Notes under the pieces: generated by a model | Seen by the model: only the letters and a program-made list of their open reading frames with translations | Database searches by the model: none | What the model was told of the DNA's origin: nothing | Translations under genes and position numbers: made by a program | In this document: positions 15,820-23,898 of the stretch, piece after piece | Layout of the letters: every line of letters starts with the position of its first letter | Numbering within the stretch: position 1 is the first letter of the stretch | NCBI GenBank assembly: GCA_900549805.1 | Contig: URPV01000006.1 | Span: 1 to 43,242, forward strand | Source of the DNA: an uncultured Veillonella sp. | Lineage (GTDB): Bacteria; Bacillota; Negativicutes; Veillonellales; Veillonellaceae | DNA: 43,242 bases | Direction of reading: 5' to 3'

Positions 15820-15852
15820 AAGGAGCTAGTGCACTGTGTACTAGCTCCTTTT
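15820..15852 (+). terminator. Terminator after first autotransporter gene
   Basis: AAGGAGCTAGT (15820-15830) pairs exactly with ACTAGCTCCTT (15840-15850), ending in TTTT. Between it and the next promoter (15853-16017) the sequence is AT-rich with no recognised feature. Confidence 0.85.
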
Positions 15853-16017
15853 CGTATTGTGTGGGTGAGAGTCGAATTGCTGAAGATCTTTAACTAAGGG
15901 ATCTTCTTAAAGAGTTCTTATATGTGATAAAGTCCATGTGGTATACATGAAATAACTTGTGTGCATTATATGGATCTTAATGTATAGGAGAAGTAGACAA
16001 CGCCTATATTATGTATG

Positions 16018-16046
16018 TTGACGATGTTTAAATCTAAAATTATAAT
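16018..16046 (+). promoter_or_regulatory. Strong sigma-A promoter of second autotransporter gene
   Basis: TTGACG (16018-16023), exactly 17 nt, then TATAAT (16041-16046). Near-consensus; predicted +1 near 16053 gives a leader of about 50 nt. Confidence 0.88.
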
Positions 16047-16101
16047 GAAAGGTATATTAAATGTGTGTTTACTAGTTATATAAATAGGAAGAGTGTGGGG
16101 A

Positions 16102-17322
16102 ATGAAAAGACAATTACTAGTGAAGGCTATGGTGTTAGGTGCTGTGGCTTGTTCTATTAGCGCTACAAGTCTTGCAGCTCATGTGGAGGGGCAAGATAAA
16201 AGGGTGAATGGACAAGTGGCAGCAAGACGAGAGGCCGTACGCTCCCATTGGATGGACCGTACAGACATAGTCGTGGGAACTGGCATGGAAAGAACTGAGG
16301 GTAGCAGCAGCCAAGGTTACACCGGTCGCGGCGTGCCGAATGCTCCTCAGCCTAGTACGAGTTCAGAGAAATCACAGTCTATGGGGCTGGATCAGTTCTA
16401 TATTGAGACATTACAACCAATCACTCATTACGATGAACATGCTAAGAACCTAGTCTTTGTACAGGGTCGGATTGGGCGTAGTGGTGAAAAAATCTCTCTT
16501 GATAAATTACATGACTACTGGCTTCCAGCTATGCCTGCGGGAACTTTTACAGTACATAACCATGAAACATACAAACAGGAATCCTTGGGGATGAATGCCA
16601 ATGTTGGCCTTGGTTACCGTCGCCTGAGTGAGCACGAACATGCCTATGTTGGCGTCAATGCATTCTATGATCATGCCTTTAAGGGTGGTTATAAACGTAT
16701 TAGCGGTGGCCTTGAGTATGTAGCAGGGCTTAATGAATTCCATGCCAATATCTATCAAAATATAGGGACTAATAATAGACAATATGTAAGCTTACCTGGT
16801 CGAACCAATGCAGAACTATATCCTTATGGGATGGACCAAAATCAAAGCTATTATAATTACGGAGTCATTAGCTATGAAAACCATTGGAAGGTGACTGAGC
16901 AAGTGGCTGCGCGTGGTTTTGATTTGGGTTATGCACGAAGCTTTAAAAATGCTCGTTGGGCACGTGTCTATGCGGATTATTATAAGTGGCGAGGTAGAGA
17001 TGCTGAGAGAATAATGTATGGCAATTTAAGTAAACGTGATGCCATTACAGGTTTTAAAGTAGGTGCGGAATTCCATCTCACACCACATCTTACCCTTGAT
17101 GCAGGTTATAAAACGGCATCTCATAATTTGAGTGGCCCTTATGTAAGCTTGAAGTATACAATTGGCAGGTCCAAGTTTGCTTGGCGTGGTGGCAAGCATA
17201 GTGAAAGTGTCATTACAACAGCTCGTGCTAAGATGCTTGATAAGGTACGCCGTAGCGATATGGTTGTTCATAATATAGTTCAAGAAGATTACGATCGTGG
17301 TATTGTTGATGTTGGTTTATAA
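16102..17322 (+). CDS. Inverse autotransporter beta-barrel protein, no passenger (paralogue)
   Basis: 406 residues from ATG 16102 (an in-frame GTG at 16093 is an alternative). The signal peptide MKRQLLVKAMVLGAVACS leads to a probable site after SLA near residue 25. A 70-residue linker rich in Ser, Gly and Arg precedes the beta-domain: YIETLQPITHYDEHAKN, VFVQGRIGRSG, GLGYRRLSEHEHAYVGVNAF, YDHAFKGGYKRISGGLEYV and RGFDLGYARSFKNARW. It ends with YTIGRSKFAWRGGKHS and TARAKMLDKVRRSDM, aligning with the end of the upstream paralogue, and stops about 20 residues later with no passenger. It has its own strong promoter and terminator, so the pair is duplicated but separately transcribed. Probable outer-membrane protein, function unknown. 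Confidence 0.8.
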   Translation: MKRQLLVKAMVLGAVACSISATSLAAHVEGQDKRVNGQVAARREAVRSHWMDRTDIVVGTGMERTEGSSSQGYTGRGVPNAPQPSTSSEKSQSMGLDQFYIETLQPITHYDEHAKNLVFVQGRIGRSGEKISLDKLHDYWLPAMPAGTFTVHNHETYKQESLGMNANVGLGYRRLSEHEHAYVGVNAFYDHAFKGGYKRISGGLEYVAGLNEFHANIYQNIGTNNRQYVSLPGRTNAELYPYGMDQNQSYYNYGVISYENHWKVTEQVAARGFDLGYARSFKNARWARVYADYYKWRGRDAERIMYGNLSKRDAITGFKVGAEFHLTPHLTLDAGYKTASHNLSGPYVSLKYTIGRSKFAWRGGKHSESVITTARAKMLDKVRRSDMVVHNIVQEDYDRGIVDVGL

Positions 17323-17401
17323 TTTATTTTCATAGAAATATAGGTATAGGGGATTATTCATTTCTAATGTCCTTACATTAAATACAAGCCTACTTACCTC
17401 T

Positions 17402-17438
17402 ATAAGCCCTCTAGGTTATTGCCTAGAGGGCTTATTTT
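17402..17438 (+). terminator. Terminator after second autotransporter gene
   Basis: ATAAGCCCTCTAGG (17402-17415) pairs perfectly with CCTAGAGGGCTTAT (17422-17435) over TTATTG, followed by TTTAT. It separates the island from the SOS operon. Confidence 0.88.
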
Positions 17439-17514
17439 ATAGGTAGCTAGAGGGATAAGAATATTAGGGTAGGCTAACTTGTCATTTTGGTGACTTATCA
17501 TTATTTATATTATT

Positions 17515-17554
17515 CGAACATATGTTTGAATTAATAAGGAGATTTTGTTATACT
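17515..17554 (+). promoter_or_regulatory. LexA/DinR box over the polymerase promoter
   Basis: CGAACATATGTTTG (17515-17528) matches the Gram-positive SOS box CGAACRNRYGTTYG/C. Its right half overlaps the -35 TTGAAT (17526-17531), which is 17 nt from TATACT (17549-17554). LexA binding there would exclude RNA polymerase, so the operon should be DNA-damage inducible. Confidence 0.9.
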
Positions 17555-17580
17555 GAACATAGACATAAGGAGGTGATAGG

Positions 17581-18864
17581 GTGGCTTCTGGGAATGGGAA
17601 GCGCATGTACATGTGTATTGATTTAAAATCCTTTTATGCATCTGTTGAATGTGCTGATTTAGGTGTAGATCCCTTTGGTACTCCCTTGGTGGTAGCAGAC
17701 CGATCGCGGGGTAAGGGGGCTATTACATTAGCTATATCGCCAGCCCTTAAAAAGATGGGGTTAAAGAACCGGGTTCGACTCTTTCAGATTCCTTCTCATA
17801 TTGAGTACATTACGGTCAAGCCTCATATGAAGCGTTATATGGAAGCATCTGCCCAGATTTATGGGACCTTGCTTGATTATATTTCTCCTGATGATATCCA
17901 CGTCTATTCCATTGATGAATACTTTATCGACATCACCCCCTATCAGGGACTCTATAACAAGAGCCCTCGCCGGTTAGCCCAGCTCCTCTTAGATGCTATC
18001 TTACAAGCCACTCATATTTATGCCACCGTTGGCATAGGGACTAACCTTTTCTTGGCTAAAATTGCCTTAGATGTATTAGCTAAACATGCTCCTGATTTTA
18101 TTGGTTATTTAGATGAAGGCCTATTTAGAGAGCAGATTTGGCACCATAGGCCTCTTACAGATATATGGCAGATTGGCCCTGGTATTGCTAATCGCTTGCG
18201 CAAGTATGGGGTGCATGATCTCTATGGGATTACTCAGTTGCCAGAGGCCAAGCTCTATAAGGAGTTTGGCGTTGATGCGGAGCTCCTGATTGATCATGCC
18301 TGGGGGCGAGAATCCTGTACGATAGCGGATATTCATGCCTATCGTCCAGTTAAGCACTCCCTGTCGCAAAGTCAGATACTCTTGCGGAATTATAGGGCAG
18401 ACCAAGCTCGTTTACCCCTACGTGAGATGGTAGAGGCTTTGACCTTAGAACTGTTACAAATTAAGGCTCTCACTAAGTGCGTCCAGATCCGCATTGGCTA
18501 TGCCTCGGATGAGTTGCGATCTACAGGGGGATCACGAACCCTGGGGGCCTACACGGATTCCTTCCAAACCTTACTGCCTATTGTCATGGCTCTTTTTGAT
18601 AAACACCTCAGACCTCATGAGGATATACGTCGCTTAGGGGTTACTTTCGAAGATTTAGTTAATAAGGAGGCCGTACCTAGGCAGGGGAACCTCTTTGCTC
18701 CTACTAAGGACCAGGAGGGACAGAAAGAGGAGGATATTCAAAAGACCCTATTATCGATTAAGGGGCGCTTTGGAAAGAATGCTATCCTTCGGGCTTCTAG
18801 TCTAGAGGAAGATGGGACTATTCGTTATCGGAACACCTTGGTAGGAGGTCATAATGGGGAATAA
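17581..18864 (+). CDS. Y-family translesion DNA polymerase (UvrX/UmuC-like)
   Basis: 427-residue error-prone polymerase. The catalytic palm has CIDLKSFYASVE (D14, with FY as steric-gate region) and YSIDEYFIDI (D112, E113). HhH-type segment DIWQIGPGIANRLRKYGVHD follows and the C-terminal little-finger domain starts near residue 250. It resembles the UvrX/YqjW subgroup, which in Bacilli and relatives is typically paired with a YolD-like gene, as here. Start GTG 17581 is preceded at 7-nt spacing by AAGGAGG (17567-17573). No canonical beta-clamp motif was checked in detail; a QxxLF-like GNLFAP lies near the C-terminus. The LexA box upstream indicates SOS induction. Confidence 0.92.
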   Translation: MASGNGKRMYMCIDLKSFYASVECADLGVDPFGTPLVVADRSRGKGAITLAISPALKKMGLKNRVRLFQIPSHIEYITVKPHMKRYMEASAQIYGTLLDYISPDDIHVYSIDEYFIDITPYQGLYNKSPRRLAQLLLDAILQATHIYATVGIGTNLFLAKIALDVLAKHAPDFIGYLDEGLFREQIWHHRPLTDIWQIGPGIANRLRKYGVHDLYGITQLPEAKLYKEFGVDAELLIDHAWGRESCTIADIHAYRPVKHSLSQSQILLRNYRADQARLPLREMVEALTLELLQIKALTKCVQIRIGYASDELRSTGGSRTLGAYTDSFQTLLPIVMALFDKHLRPHEDIRRLGVTFEDLVNKEAVPRQGNLFAPTKDQEGQKEEDIQKTLLSIKGRFGKNAILRASSLEEDGTIRYRNTLVGGHNGE

Positions 18865-18916
18865 AGAGGATCTCGGCTAGGGTTTGGGTGTTTTTTGATT
18901 AGTACTAGGAGGCAGA

Positions 18917-19258
18917 ATGAAGGGAAAAATGTCACGCCTACAAAGGGCTAAACAGTTTATGCCCTTTGCTGCCCTTAAGGGTTTTGATTCTTTATTGGCG
19001 GCGGTAGCTCGCCATAAAGAAGAACCACTCGAACTGTCAGAGGATCAAGTAGAGGCCTTAGATCGGTCTTTACGATCCTTGACCTGTGGCGATTGGGTTC
19101 GGGTGACCTTCTATGATCAGGGTACCTATAGAAGTGAAGAAGGCCCTCTTACCATGGTTAGTAAGAGCCTACAGCTCCTTTCTGTTTCTGATAGGGTCAT
19201 TCCCTTTAGAGATTTAAAGGATATAGGCTGGCTACCAATAAAAAAGTCGAGGCCCTAG
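18917..19258 (+). CDS. YolD-like family protein
   Basis: 113-residue protein with RAKQFMPFAALKGFDSLLAA near the N-terminus and GDWVRVTFYDQG in the middle, both typical of the YolD-like family (PF08863). These small proteins accompany UvrX-type polymerases and are thought to play a UmuD-like accessory role, though the mechanism is not established. AGGAGG at 18907-18912 lies 4 nt before ATG 18917. It is in the SOS operon, 52 nt after the polymerase. The final codons and the stop lie inside the terminator hairpin. Confidence 0.88.
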   Translation: MKGKMSRLQRAKQFMPFAALKGFDSLLAAVARHKEEPLELSEDQVEALDRSLRSLTCGDWVRVTFYDQGTYRSEEGPLTMVSKSLQLLSVSDRVIPFRDLKDIGWLPIKKSRP

Positions 19259-19276
19259 GGTCTCGACTTTTTTATT
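19237..19276. terminator. Bidirectional terminator between yolD-like and secreted-protein genes
   Basis: A perfect 15-bp stem (19237-19251 with 19262-19276) carries A-rich and T-rich flanks on both sides, with a 10-nt loop that itself has CCC/GGG. It serves both convergent genes; the yolD-like stop codon (19256-19258) is in the loop. Confidence 0.92.
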
Positions 19277-19318
19277 GGATCTATTTATTGGAACAATTTT
19301 TTTAAGGGATTTTTTTTG

Positions 19319-20065
19319 CTATTTACTAGCATTAGCCATAGCTGCTGCATAGGTAGCAGAATTCATAGGTTTGTTATTGGCATTTTTAGGATCTTGAATG
19401 ATGGCTTTAAGGTCCGCATCGTAGTTAGGGTTTACAGAGATGGCTGTTGGACTTTGTGCACTAGGCCCCGCTTGGTTAGCAGGCGTAGATTGTGGTATAG
19501 CCACGCGTGATGCTGTAGGAAGGGCTGCTTCTTCAGCACTAGCATAACGAGCCGGGCTAGTCGATTGGTTATCTCCTTCTAGGACAATTACATTGCCTTG
19601 TACAGAGAGAACTTTACGACCTTGGTAGTAGCCAGTTTTAGCCGCTTCTTGCGCTTCTGGGGAGATAGAACCTTCCTTAGTTACAGGAATGGTGGAGTTG
19701 GTATCGGCTACTGCCTGATTAGAGTTTTTGGTAGCTATTGATCCAATAGTGCTTACTTTGCCTGTCTGCATAGGTTGTTGGCCCATGATAATAGAAGCAC
19801 TAGTTGCTGTTTTATAATCCGTAGTGGTTACCAAGCCAGGAGCTGGGGTGCCATTTTGGATGTAGTCAGGGCCAGGTACGGAAGCGCCTGCCTCGAGCGC
19901 CTTAGCAGAGGCTGCATAGCGGTCGTGGTTGGCTTGGATTTCTTCTTGTAAGGCAATCAAGCTAGCAGGTTTATTAACCGTTTTCTTGGCGCCTACGAAT
20001 GGGGCTGAAATAGCTAAGCTTGTAATGGTTGCAGCAGCAAGGGCTGTTAAGATCTTTTTATTCAT
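19319..20065 (-). CDS. Secreted protein of unknown function
   Basis: 248 residues. The signal peptide MNKKILTALAAATITSLAIS is probably cleaved after VGA near residue 24-25. The mature part is low in Cys, rich in Ala, Ser, Thr, Pro and Gln, and looks flexible; a central stretch YYQGRKVLSVQGNVIVLEGD (about 145-164) is the only part that looks folded. No domain family is recognised. The frame extends to 20080, but CGGAGG on the minus strand (20071-20076) favours ATG at 20065. Likely periplasmic or cell-wall associated. An extended -10 (TGGTATACT, minus strand, about 20103-20111) lies upstream. Confidence 0.7.
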   Translation of the reverse strand: MNKKILTALAAATITSLAISAPFVGAKKTVNKPASLIALQEEIQANHDRYAASAKALEAGASVPGPDYIQNGTPAPGLVTTTDYKTATSASIIMGQQPMQTGKVSTIGSIATKNSNQAVADTNSTIPVTKEGSISPEAQEAAKTGYYQGRKVLSVQGNVIVLEGDNQSTSPARYASAEEAALPTASRVAIPQSTPANQAGPSAQSPTAISVNPNYDADLKAIIQDPKNANNKPMNSATYAAAMANASK

Positions 20066-20142
20066 AATAACCTCCGTCATTAATTTATCATGTTCTGCCT
20101 CAAGTATACCATACTTAAGGTGTTAACTAGGCCCTTTAGGGG

Positions 20143-20148
20143 TATAAT
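20143..20148 (+). promoter_or_regulatory. -10 box of addBA
   Basis: TATAAT at 20143-20148, with TGTTAA (20121-20126) at 16-nt spacing as a weak -35. It lies 51 nt before the addB start in the divergent intergenic region. Confidence 0.5.
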
Positions 20149-20199
20149 AGGGAGTAAGTTTATATAAATTTTAGCTTTAACTAGGAAAGGGATGGACCT

Positions 20200-23100
20200 A
20201 TGAGTCAGGTTGAGGATAGAGTCATAGAAGCATATATAGGCCCTGCAGGGACTGGCAAGACCCAGGCTGCCTATGAGTGGATTAAGAAGACCTTGGAGGC
20301 TCATCCAGGGGAGACCCTTATCCTCTTGGTACCTGATGCAGCTACCTATAAGGCAGAACGGGATTTAGCAGCCTATATGGGGGGCGGCTTCTCTTCCGTA
20401 CGGGTTGTGGGTTTTAGTCGCTTGGCCTATCAGGTCTATCAATCCCTAGGGGCTCGTGCAGTCAGAGAGGAAGGTCTGTCTAAGGTGGGCCGCAACCTTC
20501 TTCTTCGCCTAGCTATGAAACGGAGCCAGCAGGAGGCTCATCTCTTGAATCAAGCCTTAAAGCAGGCTCAGTTTTCCGATGTGTTGGGATCACTTATGAC
20601 CGAATGTAGGTCCTTTAAGGTGGGTCCAGAAAATCTACGGACTAGTGCTAATAAGGTTCAAGATCCTAACTTAGGAGAAAAGCTAAAAGAATTAGCCAGC
20701 CTCATGGAGGCTTATGATGGTCTAGTTAAGGAGGCAAATTTAGATGATCGGGAGGGTCTTGAAGTCCTCATAGAGGCCCTCAAGGATTCTCCCCTCTTGA
20801 CCAAGGCACACGTGGTTATCGATGGTTTTCATTGGTTCACCCCCCTTCAATATGAACTAATTTATAACCTAGTAAAGCAGGCTCAGCGGACCTTAATCAC
20901 CATAACCCTTCCTAGTGATGCTAAGGAAATTGCTTATCAATCTACGCCAGGAGCCCTTTTTAGCCGCCCTTATGAGGTTTATACGACTCTTAAGGGAACG
21001 TATGGGCAGGCCCTTAAGGTCACCTTTTTCAAGAATTTCCACCGCTATAGTGGTGGTCATTCTGCCAAGAAGGATACATTAGGACCTATATCGCCTTTGG
21101 AAGATTTGATGGCAGGCTTCTTTGGTCGTCCTCAAGTAGTCAGCGCATGGGGTGCTGATGATAAGAAGGAGAAAAGTCCTAGAAACCGAGAAAAAGAAAG
21201 GGCTCGTATCCCCATCATAGCGGCCTATAACAGGGAACGTGAGGCGGATGAGGTAGTTCGTCGTATCCTGGCCTTAGTAGAGGAAAAGGGGGCTCGTTAT
21301 CGCGATTGCATGATTGTACTCAGGGATTCTGAGACCTATGGAGATATCCTGGAAAAAGCCTTCCAAACCTATGAAGTGCCCTATTTTATAGACCAACAAA
21401 AACCTATGCGGACGCATCCCTTGGCGGATATGATGACAGCCCTCTTGGAGGTAGTCCGCTATAACTATAATAATGATGCTATTTTCCGCTTACTCAAGAC
21501 CGACCTAGTGCCTGTAGGTCCTGATTTGGACCTAGAGGAAGCTCGCTTCCGGGTGGATCAGTTAGAAAATTATTGCCTGGAATTTGGTGTCCATCACTAC
21601 AAGTGGGATATGCCTAGTTGGCCATGGATGGTTAAGGGCCCTGATGGAAAGGCCTATAGTGACCTAGAAGAGGACCGCCATAAACAAGTGAATGAAACCC
21701 ATAGGGCCATTATGGATTGGTTGGAGGATTGGTTCGACTTTGCATCTAAGGTGAATGGTCATACCGGTCGTGAATGGGCTCAAGAAATCTATGGAGTGTT
21801 AGACCGCCTTGGGGTAGCTGAGACCCTCTACAGGTGGGCTCAAGAGGCCGATGAGGCTGGACAGCCTGTAGAAAAGGCTAGCCACGAACAGATGTATAGC
21901 CAGGTTATGAACTTCCTCGATCAATTGGCTAGGGTAGGTGGCGACCAGTTCTTATATTTGGATGAGTTGGCCCTTCTCTTGGAGGAAGGCTTGGAGGATA
22001 TGAACTACTCCATGGTGCCACCTAGCCTAGACCATGTCTTGGTGACGACCGTAGAACGGGGCTATACGCAAGAGCGTAAGCACGTTTTTGTTATGGGCCT
22101 CAATGATGGCCTCTTTCCCCGTAAGATGGGGGATGAAGGCCTTATCAAGGATCGGGAACGAGCGGCCTTGGCCGAAGTGGGCCTCAACCTTGCTGGTGGC
22201 GCCTTGGCCCAGGCCTTTAATGAAAATTTCCTCTTTTACCTAGCCTGCTCTCGGGCCCAAGAGTCCTTGACCTTGTCCTATGCTAACCTATCCGGTGAAG
22301 GAGAGGCGGCTGAGCCGGCCTTGGTTATTAAACGACTTATAGACTTAGGCTATGCAGCGGATCCTTATGCTGTGGGCTTAACCTTGCCGATGAGTCAGGA
22401 TGGAGAAGGGGACTCCTATGAGGATCGGCCAGAATTTTCCTATATGTGGAAGCCGCGCCAGGCCCTTAGCCTCCTATCTAGTCGCTGGGGAGAATTGGTG
22501 GATGGACAGACCCTATCTAGCCCTTGGTGGGCCCTTTTTGACTGGGCTTTGGGAAATCCTACTTATCGATTGCGCTTGATGGAAATTAGCCGAGGCCTAT
22601 TTGATACTAACGAGGTGGCACCTATCCATAAGGATGTGGTAGAGGGTCTCTTCCTATTTAATAATTACATGACCGGATCGGTGACCCGCCTCGAAAAGTA
22701 CCAGGCCTGTCCTTTTAAATTCTATGCTGAATATGGCCTTAAATTAAAAGCCCGTAAGGTGGCTAGTTACGGGGCTCCTGAAATTGGGACCCTCCTTCAT
22801 GACCACTTAAAAACGCTAGGTGAAGAGCTCCTCAAGGAGGGAAAAGATTGGCGTGATCTCAGCCCAGAGGAGCTTCACAAGCACTGTCAAGCAGTCGCTA
22901 AAGAGGGCATGGACCAGTCCCTCTTGGGCTATTCTGACCTAGGCGAAGAGGACCGCCTAGATGGCCAAGAGGGGGCCCTTGAAAGCCCTCATGACGCCTC
23001 TGATGCGGCCTATAATAAGGCCCGCTATGATCGTTTGGTTAAGACTTTAGAGGCTACTGTAAGACGTCTGGTTGACTGGTCTTCTAAGAGTCAATTTACT

Positions 23101-23898
23101 ATGGAAGCTCTGGAAAAATCTTTTGGCATGCAGGGGGGCTGGCCGTCTGTCGATATCGATTTAGGCCTTGGTAAGAAGGGGGCTAAAATCAAGCTTCAAG
23201 GGCAAATTGACCGCATCGATACCTGGCAAGACGGTGATGCTACTTACGGCCTTATCGTAGACTATAAGACCGGTAAGGCTACGATTTCTGGGGGTGAGCT
23301 CTATTATGGCCTCAAGCTTCAATTGTTGACTTACTGGATGGCCTATACCCGTGTTAAGGGAAATGAAGGAATTATTCCAGCTGGCACCATTTATACGCCT
23401 GTGAAGAATACTAAACTATCGGTTAGTCGCCCTCTTTCAAAGGATCAAGCCATTAAGGAATTTGAATCGGCCGATGTGTACAGGAATTTCGGGTATTTTA
23501 GTAACTCCCCCGATGTTCTCATGAATATGGATGACCTCGAGATTAATAATAAGGCGGGCCACTATGTGCCAGTGCGCCTTACTAAAAGTGGAATCAATGG
23601 GCAAGACCGATGGAAGACTAAGAGCCTAGGCGACTATCAAGTTATGACCTCCTACGTAGCCCACAAGATGGGGGAAATCGGTCAAGGTATTGGCCGTGGG
23701 GATTTTGCTATTCGCCCTTATATGTATAAGAAAGCCAATGCTTGTTCCTATTGTGATTACAAGACGGTGTGCCGCTTTGAATCCAGCCGTAACCGCTATA
23801 ATTATTTGGATTCTCTTACAGAAGACCAGGCCCTGGATAAGATGAGGGCTGACTTAGGTATAGAAGGAGTACAAGGAGGTGAAGACAATGGCAACTAA
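20200..23898 (+). CDS. addB: AddB helicase-nuclease subunit (ATP-dependent exonuclease)
   Basis: 1232-residue subunit of AddAB, the Firmicute RecBCD counterpart that resects double-strand breaks for RecA loading and recognises Chi. The Walker A-like GPAGTGKT is at residues 14-21. The C-terminal nuclease domain has LIVDYKTGK (D1021, K1023). The 4Fe-4S staple cysteines are all present: C837 (ACPFKFYAEYG) and C1182-x2-C1185-x5-C1191. The helicase part is degenerate in this subunit, as is normal. Start ATG 20200 follows a purine-rich site (AAAGGG). Its 3' end overlaps addA by 11 nt, indicating coupled translation. Confidence 0.96.
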   Translation: MSQVEDRVIEAYIGPAGTGKTQAAYEWIKKTLEAHPGETLILLVPDAATYKAERDLAAYMGGGFSSVRVVGFSRLAYQVYQSLGARAVREEGLSKVGRNLLLRLAMKRSQQEAHLLNQALKQAQFSDVLGSLMTECRSFKVGPENLRTSANKVQDPNLGEKLKELASLMEAYDGLVKEANLDDREGLEVLIEALKDSPLLTKAHVVIDGFHWFTPLQYELIYNLVKQAQRTLITITLPSDAKEIAYQSTPGALFSRPYEVYTTLKGTYGQALKVTFFKNFHRYSGGHSAKKDTLGPISPLEDLMAGFFGRPQVVSAWGADDKKEKSPRNREKERARIPIIAAYNREREADEVVRRILALVEEKGARYRDCMIVLRDSETYGDILEKAFQTYEVPYFIDQQKPMRTHPLADMMTALLEVVRYNYNNDAIFRLLKTDLVPVGPDLDLEEARFRVDQLENYCLEFGVHHYKWDMPSWPWMVKGPDGKAYSDLEEDRHKQVNETHRAIMDWLEDWFDFASKVNGHTGREWAQEIYGVLDRLGVAETLYRWAQEADEAGQPVEKASHEQMYSQVMNFLDQLARVGGDQFLYLDELALLLEEGLEDMNYSMVPPSLDHVLVTTVERGYTQERKHVFVMGLNDGLFPRKMGDEGLIKDRERAALAEVGLNLAGGALAQAFNENFLFYLACSRAQESLTLSYANLSGEGEAAEPALVIKRLIDLGYAADPYAVGLTLPMSQDGEGDSYEDRPEFSYMWKPRQALSLLSSRWGELVDGQTLSSPWWALFDWALGNPTYRLRLMEISRGLFDTNEVAPIHKDVVEGLFLFNNYMTGSVTRLEKYQACPFKFYAEYGLKLKARKVASYGAPEIGTLLHDHLKTLGEELLKEGKDWRDLSPEELHKHCQAVAKEGMDQSLLGYSDLGEEDRLDGQEGALESPHDASDAAYNKARYDRLVKTLEATVRRLVDWSSKSQFTMEALEKSFGMQGGWPSVDIDLGLGKKGAKIKLQGQIDRIDTWQDGDATYGLIVDYKTGKATISGGELYYGLKLQLLTYWMAYTRVKGNEGIIPAGTIYTPVKNTKLSVSRPLSKDQAIKEFESADVYRNFGYFSNSPDVLMNMDDLEINNKAGHYVPVRLTKSGINGQDRWKTKSLGDYQVMTSYVAHKMGEIGQGIGRGDFAIRPYMYKKANACSYCDYKTVCRFESSRNRYNYLDSLTEDQALDKMRADLGIEGVQGGEDNGN

